Shown piece by piece: positions 11,418 to 22,769 of a DNA stretch of 64,000 bases. Both the position numbers and the translations under genes were made by a program. The stretch comes from Alisma plantago-aquatica (Eukaryota; Streptophyta; Magnoliopsida; Alismatales; Alismataceae): NCBI GenBank assembly GCA_963693085.1, contig OY856409.1, forward strand, positions 1,340,744,915 to 1,340,808,914. Reading direction: 5' to 3'. Every line of letters starts with the position of its first letter. The stretch's first letter is position 1. Below the pieces are notes generated by a model. The model saw only the letters and a list, made by a program, of their open reading frames with translations, was not told where the DNA came from and made no database searches.

Positions 11418-12697
11418 TTGCAAACCAAAAAGTAAAAATTCTACTAGTCGTCCTCCTATGCCCAAGCCATCTTTTATTCCAGAATCCACATTCGATGAGT
11501 TGGGAAGTAAATGTAAATGTTTGTGTCGATACTTAGCCAACCAAAGCTTTGTATTACAAATGTTGATCAATTTAACAAAAGTTGCAACTGGGAGGGACTT
11601 TGACAGTTATATTTTTCTTGATGATATTATAGAGTGGTTCCGGTATGATTGGTTGAATACTTCGATAATAGAAATATGGATAAGGTAAGGATCTATCAAT
11701 ATAGAAAATTCCAATACACATTTTTAGCTTATCTCTATATATGGAAATAATTACAAATGTTTTACAGCCATTTATATATCGAGACCACAAACTTTGATAT
11801 AAGAAATGTTGGATTCTTAGTTCCTTCAATCACTAGTCAAGTGGTGACACATATTGAGGATGTGAATGAGTACTTCTCTACTGCATTCAAATATTTTTCT
11901 AGTGAGGGGAAGAAAATTATCCTAATTCCTTTTAACGTCTAGTAAGTATTATTATTCGATATAATTTTAATAATGAATAAAATTATTTATTTTAATGTTT
12001 GTTTTATTCTTACTCAGAGCTAGATATTTGGAATTAGTGGTGATTGTCCCAAAATTGATGACTCTTTATTATCTTGACCCAATGGGTAAAACAACAAGGG
12101 GTCACAAACTAAAATTGCCAGCTATGGAGTAAGCATAAATTTAGTCAATGCTTCAACATGATATTTCTATTTAGAATTTCTATTTTACCAACTATCTTTT
12201 AATTGGTAGGGGTATAAAGGCTTTTCGTGAAGTTGGAGGACAAATACCCACAAAATTAAAGACATTGACTTTGAAAAATGTCAAGGTAGCTACTTTGACA
12301 ACTTCTTAGTCTTATATGTATTAATTTTCAACTCTTACATGTCAACTCTTATGGTCTTATCTCAACTCCTATTTATAGTAGTTTACTAACATTAAGTATA
12401 ATTCATTATTTGTAGTGTCCTATACAAAATAATAACTGGGCTTGTGGCTACTATGTAATGAAATATATGCAAGATATTGTCAAACAAGCATCACATGACA
12501 TTCAGACTATAAATCAAGTAATAAAGAATAACATCATAAATTTACAAGTGATTTTAGTCATTTTATAAAATATTAGCATGTGCATTTTTTGTTATAGATC
12601 TTTATAACTTAGCCTTACACGCCTGAGGACTTAAATGAATCCCGAGAAGAGTGGTCAAATGCTTTTCTAAATGAAGTTAATATAGCATTGGATTGAA
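11418..12697 (+). pseudogene. Ulp1-like C48 cysteine peptidase carried by CACTA-1, inactive
   Basis: Six exons can be traced: about 11418-11685, 11768-11942, 12018-12129, 12210-12285, 12417-12519 and 12598-12697. They contain DDIIEWFRYDWLNTS, VGFLVPSI, YYLDPMGK, FREVGGQIP, QNNNWACGYYVMKYM and REEWSNAFL. The Asp (YYLD), Gln (QNNNW) and Cys (WACGYY) positions of the Ulp1/SENP fold are present. The catalytic His position reads ARYLEL, where the CACTA-2 homologue has RHWELL, so His is replaced by Tyr. A TAA ends the second exon and a TAG breaks the last. C48-family genes are common passengers of plant CACTA and Mutator-like elements; their role there is not established. Confidence 0.82.
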
Positions 12698-12969
12698 TAT
12701 GTCAACTCCATTTATGTATGTGGTTTTGGAACTCTTTCATATTTACTTTTGTATCTGACATGTAATATCATCTCAGACCTTGCAATCTATCATTTTGTAA
12801 ATTATGATGTGATTATGTGTAACTCAACTGAATATATAAATCATTTTTATTATGAATGTATGGTTTGGAATGGTGACAGTTGAGCATCAATGCTCCCCTC
12901 TCCCAGAATATATGAATCTTCTTGTTCTTCTGTTCTATTTCTATTTCTGCAAAATTTTTTAAAAAAAAA

Positions 12970-13714
12970 TTGTAACTTCTAGCGTCGGTTTTCTTAAATA
13001 ACCGACCTTGGAGGTTTGGTTATCAAGCTCAATCTGTAGACCTTCTAGAATCAGTTTTAATAAATAACTGACCTAATAGGTCCTCTATAAGGTCAATTTT
13101 TTAGGAAAACCGATCCTAGTAGGTCAACAGATTGAGCTCCAGACCCTCTAAGGTCAGTTATTTATAAAAAACCGATCCTAAAGATCGAATAATTGACTGT
13201 AGACACTCCCTTGGTCGACAATTTAGTCGACCAAAAACCTTTCAGTCGACAATTTTGTCGACCGAAGGTCTCTCGATCGACAAATTTATCGACCGAATAA
13301 ATCTCTGATGCTTCAGACAATACTTTCTTGGTTGACAATTTTCTCGACCGAAATAATCTCGGTCAAAATATTTCTCGACCGAGATAGTTTACAGGGTCGG
13401 CTTTTTTAGAATAACCGAACTTACAAGCTCTTTTTTCTTGTTTGAAATAATCTCAGTCGAAATATTTCTCGATTGAGACAGTTTACAGGGTCGTTTTTTT
13501 TGGAATAACCGACCTTACAGGCTCTTCTTTTCTCGCTTGGGTCAGATTTTTTACAACCTCTTGGGTCGGTGTTTACTCTGTAAGGTCGGTTTTCTTTGGT
13601 CAAGAAAACGGATGCTATAGAGAAATTTTATAGCGATGACCACTTAGGGGTCAGTTATAAAGTGACACTAGAGGCTTAAAAAAATCGATGCTACAGACCA
13701 TTCCTATACTAGTG
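12970..13714. repeat. CACTA-1 right subterminal repeat array
   Basis: The same two motif families as at the left end occur here: GGTCGGTTTTCTT with AATAACCGACCTT (12983-13170, 13390-13620), and GTCGACAATTTTGTCGACC-type palindromes (13210-13390). The outermost 60 bases again hold AATCGATGCTACAG and the terminal TAGTG. Confidence 0.85.
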
Positions 13715-13717
13715 AGT

Positions 13718-15025
13718 ATAGCAAGTTAGGTGACAAATAATAATATGATTGAGTTCAAGTTATATAACCTGCCTTGTAAACAACTTCAAAGATCCAAGAT
13801 CCAAAGCTTTACGTCCTAAGTTGAAGATGAACTTCTCCAAGGTCCAAGGCTCGTTCACAATTCTTCCATAGACAAGAAATCACCATAGTTAAGTACTTGG
13901 TGAAGAAGGAAAGAAAGGAATATTCATAACCTGATATCCTACTTCAACCAAGGTTAAAGATGACCAAAGCCTTACCTAAAGCTTGGTTCTCGAGCTCTCC
14001 TTGCCCCTTGAGCTACTTTTCATGATACCTAAGGGGCTTTTCACGATATCTCCAAGGGAGATGGTTGTGAGGATCATAAACTTTCATAAGTTGGTGAAAG
14101 GTGAAGTATATATACTTGGTTTCATGAGATAAAGTGTATAAGAGGTGTTTTTACCTCAAGCTACTAGATGACACGTGGCCATGCATGGTTGAAACGTGGC
14201 CATGCATTCACACATTTATATCTTGCCATGCAAGAGTCTTGAGGATAAGTTATAGATAATATCTCGGCCATCCTTTATCTTCCTGGATAAGTTTCCTCAT
14301 CTTTATCTCATCATTAAGACAACCCGATACACTTTTTACAAGGGAACTTACAACTCGTCATGGGCCACATCCTTGATGTGATTTGCTCGTCATGGATTTT
14401 CCAAGGTTCAACAAATTGATATAAGTCTTATACTATGGATACTTGGCCGATAAGACTCCTATATAAAGTCCATAACTCAATACAACACATATATAAAACT
14501 TTACCTTTAATTCTTCCTTGGTTTATTCATCACTTGGAGTATCATCATTCAAAGATGATTCAAACATAATGTCTCGATATTTATATGTCATCTAAAAGAT
14601 ACATAGAGGGATTAGGGACACTCTATAGGTGGTATTTTTGCATTTCAATCCCATACATTGGGTAAATTACAAATTGTACCAAAATTGGTGCACGCAATAC
14701 TAGCATTGTTCAAACAAGTTATATCATGGGATTTAGGCTTTTCACAAGCCACCGCTTAACATCATTATCTCTCTTATGATACTAAAACACTTAGAACACA
14801 TTCAACATGTGAATATTGCAATGTAACCCCTCATCTTGGGCAAATTTCACTATGGTCCAAAATAAAGGAACATTGCTCAAACAACATTCAATCAGGACCA
14901 AATTTGAAATATAAGTGTGTCACATGATAAAAAAAAAATCCTTAGAGGATTATATTAAGTTTCTAAGAAAATTATTTAGACAAAACAAACATGGTTACCT
15001 CATAACCTAGGTCAAGGGTATTACA
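13718..15025 (-). mobile_element. Long LTR of the left-edge gypsy-like element, 5' portion
   Basis: The minus strand begins TGTAATACCCTTGACCTAGG at 15025, matching the start TGTAACATCCCTGACCTGGG of the solo LTR at 46834. Homology continues: 14650-14720 matches 47160-47240 in inverted orientation. A TATA-like CTATATAAAG (about 14460-14470, written here on the plus strand) and a region rich in short AG/CT stretches would correspond to promoter and leader. The base run after the end is GATTC; a matching left target duplication is not visible because the element leaves the window. Confidence 0.7.
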
Positions 15026-15605
15026 GATTCAACCTCCACCCGGCAAGTTTTGCGGGTCAGATGGGGCTAAAACCCATTTTTGGCCAAACCCGAAGTTGAC
15101 CCAATGACTTGGGCAGTTCAACCGCCAACCCCGTGACCCAGCCCTCGGGTCAAAGACACGGTCAGGTTTGGTTGGTTTTATTTTTCCTAACTTAAATGAC
15201 CATTCGACTGGTTTCAATATCCTTTCATGCAGCCCCAACCATTCCATACATTCATAAATTATCACTTGTTTTAAATATTGCAAGACCATTTTCTTTCTTC
15301 CTTGTGAATAGATATTTAGTTTTGTATGTTTGATGTTTCATAATTCATCATCTCATAGTTCCATATAGTAGTATTGTACACATACATGAACACTTATATA
15401 GTTATATATATATATGGACATACATATTATGGTAACATACATGCATATACATGTGTCATATATGTATATAGTAATATTATGTATACGTGTCATGTTGATG
15501 TCATCGAGTCGACCCGAAAGTTGAACCAGAGACCCGTGACCAAGAAACTTTTTCGGGTCAACCTGTGGGTCGGGTCTGAAAACCTGGTAGAACTTACTTT
15601 TTAAC
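15026..15605. other. Unassigned segment with GGGTC/GACCC-rich ends
   Basis: The first 150 bases and the last 80 bases are rich in CGGGTC, GACCC and AACCCG words in both orientations. The middle is AT-rich with ATATAT and ACATAC runs. The inverted character of the two ends suggests a small DNA transposon or foldback element, but I could not define terminal repeats or a target duplication. No coding frame is supported. Confidence 0.35.
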
Positions 15606-16473
15606 CTGAGATGGATCTTGTGGTTACATATTACTCTAGTTGCACTCCTCTACTTCAACCATCTTGTTGTGATCCTATGACAAACATCATCATGAACCTC
15701 ACCCTCCTTTTTAATAGAAGAGCCCAAGTAACGAAACCTATCACATGTTGGTGAATCCATTCCATCTTACTTGACCCCACCATTCACAATTCTAGATTGG
15801 ATGAAATTGCAATGCATATATTCAGCTTTGCTTCTACTGATCATAAATCCATTGGACTCCAATGTATTGCTCCAAAGTTCAATTTTATCATTCAGTATAT
15901 CTTTTCTTTCATCAATCAACACAATATCATCATCAAATAACATGCACCAAGGGATATTATCTTGAACATGATTTGTCAACTCATCCATAACACGAACAAA
16001 TAGATATGGGCTGAGTGTCGATCCTTAGGTGTACCCCAACGATGATAGGAAAAGTTTGTGTCTCTCCTCCAGGGGCCTAACACTAGCAGTTGAGCCATCA
16101 TACATGTCTTTAATTATTTCAATGTATTGGATAGGCACACCTTTTTACACAAAACCCTCCATAGCACTACCATGGGTACTCACTCATAGGCCTTTTCCAG
16201 ATCAATAAACACTGTATGAAGATCTCTCTTATTTCCTTTGTACTTATCCATAAGCCTCCTTATAAGGCAAATAGCATCAGTTGTTGATCTTCCTGGAAAA
16301 AAACCAAATTGATTGTCTGACATCTGTGTAATCAATCTTAGCCTTTGCTCAATAATCCTCTCCCAAAGCTTCATAGTGTGACTCATCAACTTGATACCTC
16401 TGTAGTTCGTGTAACTATGAACATCTCCTTTGTTCTTGTAGATCGGGACTATAGTACTATTTCTCCATTCATA
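15606..16473 (-). pseudogene. LINE reverse transcriptase, C-terminal part (truncated)
   Basis: The minus strand encodes non-LTR reverse transcriptase: EWRNSTIVPIYKNKGDV, YTNYRGIKLMSHTMKLWER, FGFFPGRSTTDAI and FIDLEKAYE (16180-16482), then LSPYLF, PWCMLFDDDIVLIDER with the catalytic DD in FDDD (15767-15988), and a tail matching the RYLGSSIKKEGEVHDD block. A stop sits just before GSTLSPYLF and another in the tail. Homology stops at about 15606, before the usual C-terminus. The style resembles plant RTE-like LINEs; clade assignment is tentative. The remainder lies at 18026-18613. Confidence 0.88.
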
Positions 16474-17250
16474 TGGCATCATGGAAAAAAGTGAGCCTTA
16501 AGGCGTAAGAGGCGCATGGAAAAGTGCCCTAAGGCTTACGCCCCAACTATTTCTGAGGAGGCGAACGCCTCATTTTTGTAGAGGAGTTATAAAGCATCAA
16601 GGTTCTACTGAGGCACTCACCCCAGTCTTCCTCCCAAAATAGAATCCTTGTTGTTGTATTTGGATTGCAAATGGGTCGGCCCAATTGGCTTTAAGAGAAA
16701 ATAGAAAGGAAAAAAAACTATTCTACTATCGATTACAGAAGTAGCGCTCTCGTCAGTCATTTTATCGGCTTGCCAAGGGTGCGCCACCTGTTGCTAGAGG
16801 ATCTCCAGTGAGAAGCGTCAGCTAATCTTACTTCTCCACCTCCTATTGATCACCCCATTGCCATCCTTGGGCTGCTATAGCCTTTGTTGTGGGTGTGGTG
16901 GCTGATCTAGCTGCTACTAGATGTGCCAGTGAGAGGAGTCAAGTTGTTGCTGCTCCTTGGGTCATTTTTCCAGCTTTGACGGCAACCAAAGGTGTCGCCC
17001 CTTCCTCCTCTTTCACCTATTGTACTGAAACATAGGTTTTATTGCCTCCTTGGATTATTTCCACATCATATAGTGGGATTTTGAGTTACTTTTTTACTAT
17101 TTTTTTGAAATTTCGAGTCCTTTGATCCTCTCCTCTCAAATTTGGGTATTTATTATGTTTGTTTGTTTTGTTTTGCTATTTTATAGGAAGATTACTTCCC
17201 AGTTTGATTATTATCTAGTTGTCTATCTTTAAGTATAAATTACATATATA

Positions 17251-17660
17251 GGATAGTGATCCAGTGAGAAACATCCTATGATGAGAGCATGAGAGGCATT
17301 TGAATAATTACAAATTCAGAACTATTTTTTGAAACCCAACCATATAGATGGAAAAAGCATCATTTCATTTACCTTCTCAGAAAAAACCATTGCAATCAGA
17401 CATTGTTTACATGTCCATATGTACGATATACACTTTTTACATCCAATGGTCAACCTAAAATTCAATATAGAGCATCAAAAAGGATATTTTCGTTGTAAAT
17501 GATCTACAAAATGGATGGTGATGAAATTTTATAGGAAGGTAAATATTAATGTATATTTGTAATCTATATGGTTAGATTATGAAAAATTGATCTATGTGGA
17601 GAGTTATTCAAATGCCTCTCATGCTCTCATCAAGATATGTTTCTCATTGGATTGTGGCCC
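17251..17660. mobile_element. MITE with long inverted repeats, 410 bp
   Basis: The ends read GGATAGTGATCCAGTGAGAA and, as the complement of the right end, GGGCCACAATCCAATGAGAA. Inverted similarity extends about 60 bases (ATGAGAGCATGAGAGGCATTTGAAT is shared), with weaker inner similarity after that. Both sides are flanked by TATATA, compatible with insertion in a TA repeat. It is non-coding and nested in the 1.5-kb insertion. Confidence 0.8.
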
Positions 17661-17721
17661 TATATATATATATATACATATATATGTGTGTGTATATATA
17701 TATATGTATGTATATATATGT

Positions 17722-17753
<32 letters not shown>

Positions 17754-17788
17754 GTATATGTATATGTATATATATATATATGTATATA

Positions 17789-17853
<65 letters not shown>

Positions 17854-17905
17854 ATATGTATATATATGATATATTATATGAATAATATATATAGACATAT
17901 ATATA
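17661..17905. repeat. TATATG / TA microsatellite
   Basis: Alternating TA and TATATG units; 17788-17850 is an almost uninterrupted run of TATATG hexamers. It abuts the right end of the MITE. Open frames over it are simple-sequence artefacts made of Tyr, Ile, Val and Met. Confidence 0.95.
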
Positions 17906-18025
17906 TTATGAATGCCTCGATACATTTTGAGGCTTATGCCTCAAACGCCTCGAGGATTATGCCTTGCTCGCCAAGACCAGAACTCCTAGTTACACCTCAT
18001 GCTTTTTTCAACCTTGTTTGGCATC

Positions 18026-18613
18026 TTCTTTGTCTTCATAATCTTGTTAAAGAAATTTGTTAACCACATAGCTCCTTGATTCCCCAAACTCTTCCATACA
18101 TCAATTGGAATACCATCTGGACCACATGACTTTTTCATTTTCATCTTTTTCAAAGAATTCTTGACCTCAGATAGTGAACTCGTCATGTGTAAGTGATATT
18201 TCTTATATTCATGTCACCCAAGTCTCTTCCATTGTTCATAATATTTCCATCGAAAAGCTTATGAAAGTAGTTTCTCCACTGATTTTTTATATCATCATCC
18301 TTCACCAACACCCCACCATCTTCATTCTTGATGCATTTTACTTAACTCAAGTCTCTCCTTTCCTTTCTCTTATATGGGTGATTTTAAAAATATCTTTTTT
18401 ACCTTCTCTCGTGTCCAACTTCTTATATATCTCATTAAAGTGTCTGGACCTTGCCTCTTGAACTGCCTTCTTAGCATCTTTCTTTGCATGTTTGTATCTC
18501 TGAAAAGTTGCATCATCTCTGGATTTGGGCAAGCTCCTATTGAACTCCCTTTTTTGTTTAATAGCCTTTGTACTTCATCATTCCACCACCAAATATCTTG
18601 TTGTAGAGGCCCA
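18026..18613 (-). pseudogene. LINE, region upstream of the reverse transcriptase (truncated)
   Basis: The minus strand encodes DIWWWNDEVQRLLNKKG (from about 18600), a lysine-rich linker with QEARSRHFNEIYKKLDTREGKK, and KKMKMKKSCGPDGIPIDVWKSL, the block at the start of non-LTR reverse transcriptase. Frame changes are needed between blocks, for example near 18370-18400. The endonuclease part is absent because homology ends at about 18613, where the 1.62-kb direct repeat begins. Confidence 0.82.
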
Positions 18614-20068
18614 CTATTGGTAAATATTCCCATAGAGCCATCCCGAGCGATTGCATGGAGTCAGATATTAATTAATCAATTAATATGATTATTTGGTTAA
18701 TTAATTATTTCTAAAATATTCTAATTAATCTACAAGTGCTCTAATTAACATAGTGTTTCTGTTTACCGATGGGTTTAGAAAACCCTACTTCCTTTCGTCT
18801 CCTATTTAAAGGGGCTTGACGGTCGATATCTATATAAGATATTGATAGAGGCTTTTAGTTTACGGTCACGTATGTAAACCCTAGTCGTCACCATCCTCGG
18901 GAGAGAAAGGAGAGTACCACGACGCTAGCACGTCGCCGCATAGAAATGACTCCTTCCCGTCGACTTAGGAAGCGCGACGTGGAGTTCTAGTCCATCCGTG
19001 TGGACGAAGTAAAGACACAGATGTTGAGCCACCTGTGTTCAGAGGACGTCAATGACCATCCATATGCGCTACAAGCAGTGTACATCACCGCACGAAAGGA
19101 GCACCGCCGGATCTTCCTACGACGCACTCAGTAAATGGGCGAGAAATTCTGTCTGTGTAGGCCAGAAACGTTGCACACCATCGTGCAGTGAGACATCGCC
19201 GAACTTGCTCCGCGATAAGGTATCCCACAAACACTCTTTCCGAATACGCTGTTGTCGACGAGATCCTATTTCGGGTTGCATGGATTTTTTTTGTTGCTTC
19301 CGCCGTGCATGTTTTCTCCACAAAACCCAACACCCACACCCTTTAGACTCAAATTCCTTAATTAACTAAATGAACCAGACTCTAATAGTATGAAAACTAT
19401 CAAATCCCATTTCTTAAAATAACAAATTTGGATACTCCTGCCAACATAACAGGAAGTAAAGTAGAAATCCTATGCAACACACAAATGGGAAAAACAATTA
19501 AAAGATATTAGGTGATACAACTGTAGAAACAATAACACGATAAAAATTCAATGAACAAGCACCACTCAAGAGAGGGAGTTGCATGGATGCTTAAAAGTAG
19601 AGGTCTCAAAAGGTGGACTTTGAAGAAGTCACTCTATTTATAAATGAGACATAACAACCACAGCGACAGATGGGTCAGAATTAGACCCAAATGCTGCAGA
19701 AGTGGGAGTATTTTGGTGACTCACAACAATTGATGAGCCCAACTCGTTCCTTGTGCTATTAAGGGCCCTAGTCCCCTAGCATGTTTCTCCAACCTGATTA
19801 TTCTTCTCACTAAATATGCAATGACGAGAGTCAGGTTGAGTCTAACCTTATCCTTTACCAACTTTTAAAAGGCAATTGTGGCTTCCTCTGCCTTGATCTC
19901 TACCCAAGGAGGCAACAAGGGTAGTGAACTTAGTATAAGTAGTATTAAAAGTTGTCGAACATCAAAATAACTATAGGTATTGGTAGATGTCAATAGAGTC
20001 CACATGGTGAACAACAAGCCAGAATCTGCCCAGAACTTTGTCCGGTCGATAGAGAACTAGATAACTTG
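18614..20068 (+). repeat. Left copy of the 1.62-kb direct repeat flanking the Copia element, first part
   Basis: This matches 37690-39140 at about 93-96 percent by eye; the copy is completed by 31099-31267 after the CACTA-3 insertion. It begins CTATTGGTAAATAT, like the start of a Copia LTR, and 18617-19325 corresponds to the promoter/leader half of the LTR. The half after 19325 (CACCCACACCCTTTAG onward) is of unknown origin. The simplest reading is the 5' LTR of the Copia element at 31268-37689, with the right copy as 3' LTR. Against this, no TG/CA ends, target duplication or primer binding site were found. The alternative is a tandem duplication of LTR end plus flank. Confidence 0.75.
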
Positions 20069-20410
20069 CACTACAGCAAAAATACCCATTAGTGGCCTTT
20101 CAAAAATGCCACTAAAAAAAGAGCTAGTAAACAGGTGTAGCGGCATTTGTTGACATTTAAAAAAATACCTCTAGCGCCAATGCCACTGGAAGATAGTGGC
20201 TTAAGTTGTAAAAGCCACTAAAGGTTTGTATTTAGTGGCTTCGAATAAATGCCACATAAAGGCCACTAAACCATCATTTGGCATTTATAGAAAAGCCACT
20301 ATCCATCATTTGGCTTTTATACAAATGCCATTGTTTTGTATAATGTTGTTGTATAAAACGGTTTTGATTGAATGTAGTGGCTTATGAAAAAAGCCACTAA
20401 TGACATACTA
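20069..20410. repeat. CACTA-3 left subterminal repeats
   Basis: AGTGGC followed by TTT or ATTT, and AAAAGCCACTA in the reverse sense, recur about a dozen times as short inverted pairs (for example TAGTGGCTTATGAAAAAAGCCACTA near 20375-20399). The right end (30900-31095) has the same motif in TGCCACT and AAAGCCACT. Binding of the element's own TNPA-like protein is inferred by analogy with En/Spm. Confidence 0.85.
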
Positions 20411-20789
20411 GTTCTACATTACTAATTTTTTATGGATATTATTCAGTCAATTTGTAGTTCATGATCAAGTTTTCTAGTTGAATGCTAATTAAAGCCGAAC
20501 ACATTCCAAAATTATTGAAATTTTTTATTTATAATCAAATGACAATTACATGGGGAGGACATTTTACCTTACCCCTTGTATTGAATACAACAACATCACA
20601 TATGACTATATATGGTACATATTTTAGAAATGAACACTAACTGGATAACAACTCATTTTGCACTTGGAGACCCCCCAAAGGAATATAAACTCATTTTCTT
20701 ACAAAAACATACAACTCCATTCTAGCATTCCAAGTAGTTGTGAGCTTCTATAGGAGTAGACCAGCTACACTGCAATGAAGGTTCATCCT

Positions 20790-21250
20790 TCTTCTCAGCT
20801 GCAGTGATAGAATTACGGCCATATGGTCATCAAATTCCTCAGCACGTTCTTCCTTCTTCTCTTCTACCTTGGCAGCAGAAGTAGCAGGTGCAGCTGCATA
20901 GCCTGAAGCAGTAGTAAGGGCAGCAACAACTGCAAACTTGCTAGAATCCTGCAATGAAGTGAGCAAAATGTTGTGCACTTGCATGCAAATGTAAGACAAA
21001 AACATTTACATCACTAGCATGTTGTTAAGATAGTATCAGGTAAGATAGCACCATTGCCAAATTTATCAATAAGGTCATCTTCAGTAAGGTGAAGGACCTC
21101 AGGGCTGAATACAGATCCACTGTCATAAACTGACAGCACAACCAGTCCATATGAGAAGGGTTTGATGCCGAGCTTGGAAAGAAGGGCAGCCTCAGAAGAA
21201 CCCACCTTCTCACCTTTCCTAATAAGTTCGACAATGGTGATATTTTCAAC
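20790..21250 (-). pseudogene. RPP0: Captured 60S acidic ribosomal protein P0 fragment, copy 1
   Basis: Two exons are recognisable on the minus strand. At about 21250-21030 the frame reads [41 protein letters not shown] and [18 protein letters not shown], which is the central part of P0 (uL10). At about 20950-20800, after a TTGCAG acceptor, it reads [20 protein letters not shown] and [19 protein letters not shown], the alanine-rich hinge and acidic tail. The exon that normally lies between them (the stretch before the hinge) is absent, and the last residues of the tail are replaced. P0 anchors the stalk of the large ribosomal subunit; this fragment cannot do so. Confidence 0.9.
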
Positions 21251-21489
21251 TGTACCATTCACATTATGTCAGCTGAATAGAGTTTGCCATGAAGCAAAGT
21301 TGTAGACATTCAGCTAAGCACACAACTAAGCACATGATAGAAAGGGTGCAAAGCTGACAATCTTCACAATTATGTAAAAAGCAAAAGATGGTTATCAAAC
21401 TCAATGTCATCCAAGGTTCTCATAAAACTATAGCCTATACATAATAAGTTGAAAGATTTTTAGTAAGGTAAGAAAGCATATAATGATTA

Positions 21490-22160
<671 letters not shown>

Positions 22161-22392
22161 ATTCACATTATGTCAGCTGAATAGAGTTTTCCACGCAGCA
22201 AAGCTTTAGACATTTAGCTAAGCACACAACTAAGAAGATTATAGAAAGGGGGCAAAGCTGACAATCTTGACAATTTTGTAAAAGCAAAAGATTATAATCA
22301 AACTCAATCTCTTCCAGTGTTCTCATAAAACTATAGTCTATACATAATAAGTTGAAAGAATTTTAGTAAGGTAAGAAAGCATAAAATGTTTA

Positions 22393-22705
<313 letters not shown>

Positions 22706-22769
22706 ACATGTAAAAAACAAGTAACTACAAAACATGTAAGAAGACTTTCCAGAGTAGGAAGAAAAAAGA

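Larger units (their letters stand above)
4134..13714 (+). mobile_element. CACTA-1, En/Spm-type DNA transposon, 9.6 kb
   Basis: The element starts CACTACTACA and ends TACTAGTG, an imperfect inverted pair. It is flanked by a 3-bp duplication AGT (4131-4133 and 13715-13717), the target-site size of CACTA elements. Both ends hold arrays of subterminal repeats. Genes run left to right: TNPD-type transposase, Transposase_24, Transposase_23 and C48 peptidase. All are broken by stops or frameshifts, so the copy cannot be autonomous. It is inserted in the long LTR, whose halves resume at 4130 and 13718. Confidence 0.93.
16474..18025. mobile_element. 1.5-kb insertion splitting the LINE, candidate DNA transposon
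   Basis: The LINE frame is interrupted at the codons for K-M-P. The heptamer TGGCATC occurs at both borders (16474-16480 and 18019-18025), consistent with a 7-8 bp target duplication. The inner ends carry short GAAAAAAG inverted words and then sub-terminal AGGCG/CGCCT words (GCCTTAAGGCGTAAGAGGCG on the left, GAGGCTTATGCCTCAAACGC on the right). No transposase is visible, so it would be non-autonomous. Similar AGGC/GCCT-rich ends occur in the insertion at 40838-41560. Confidence 0.6.

Noticed and set aside
17587..18063. Open frames on both strands over the TATATG tract
   Set aside because: Simple-sequence artefacts of a microsatellite; all frames are open because the repeat lacks stops.
19052..19369. 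Frames of 68-105 codons in the GC-richer part of the direct repeat, also 37944-38294
   Set aside because: They lie in the leader part of an LTR-like repeat. The two copies differ by indels that alter the frames.
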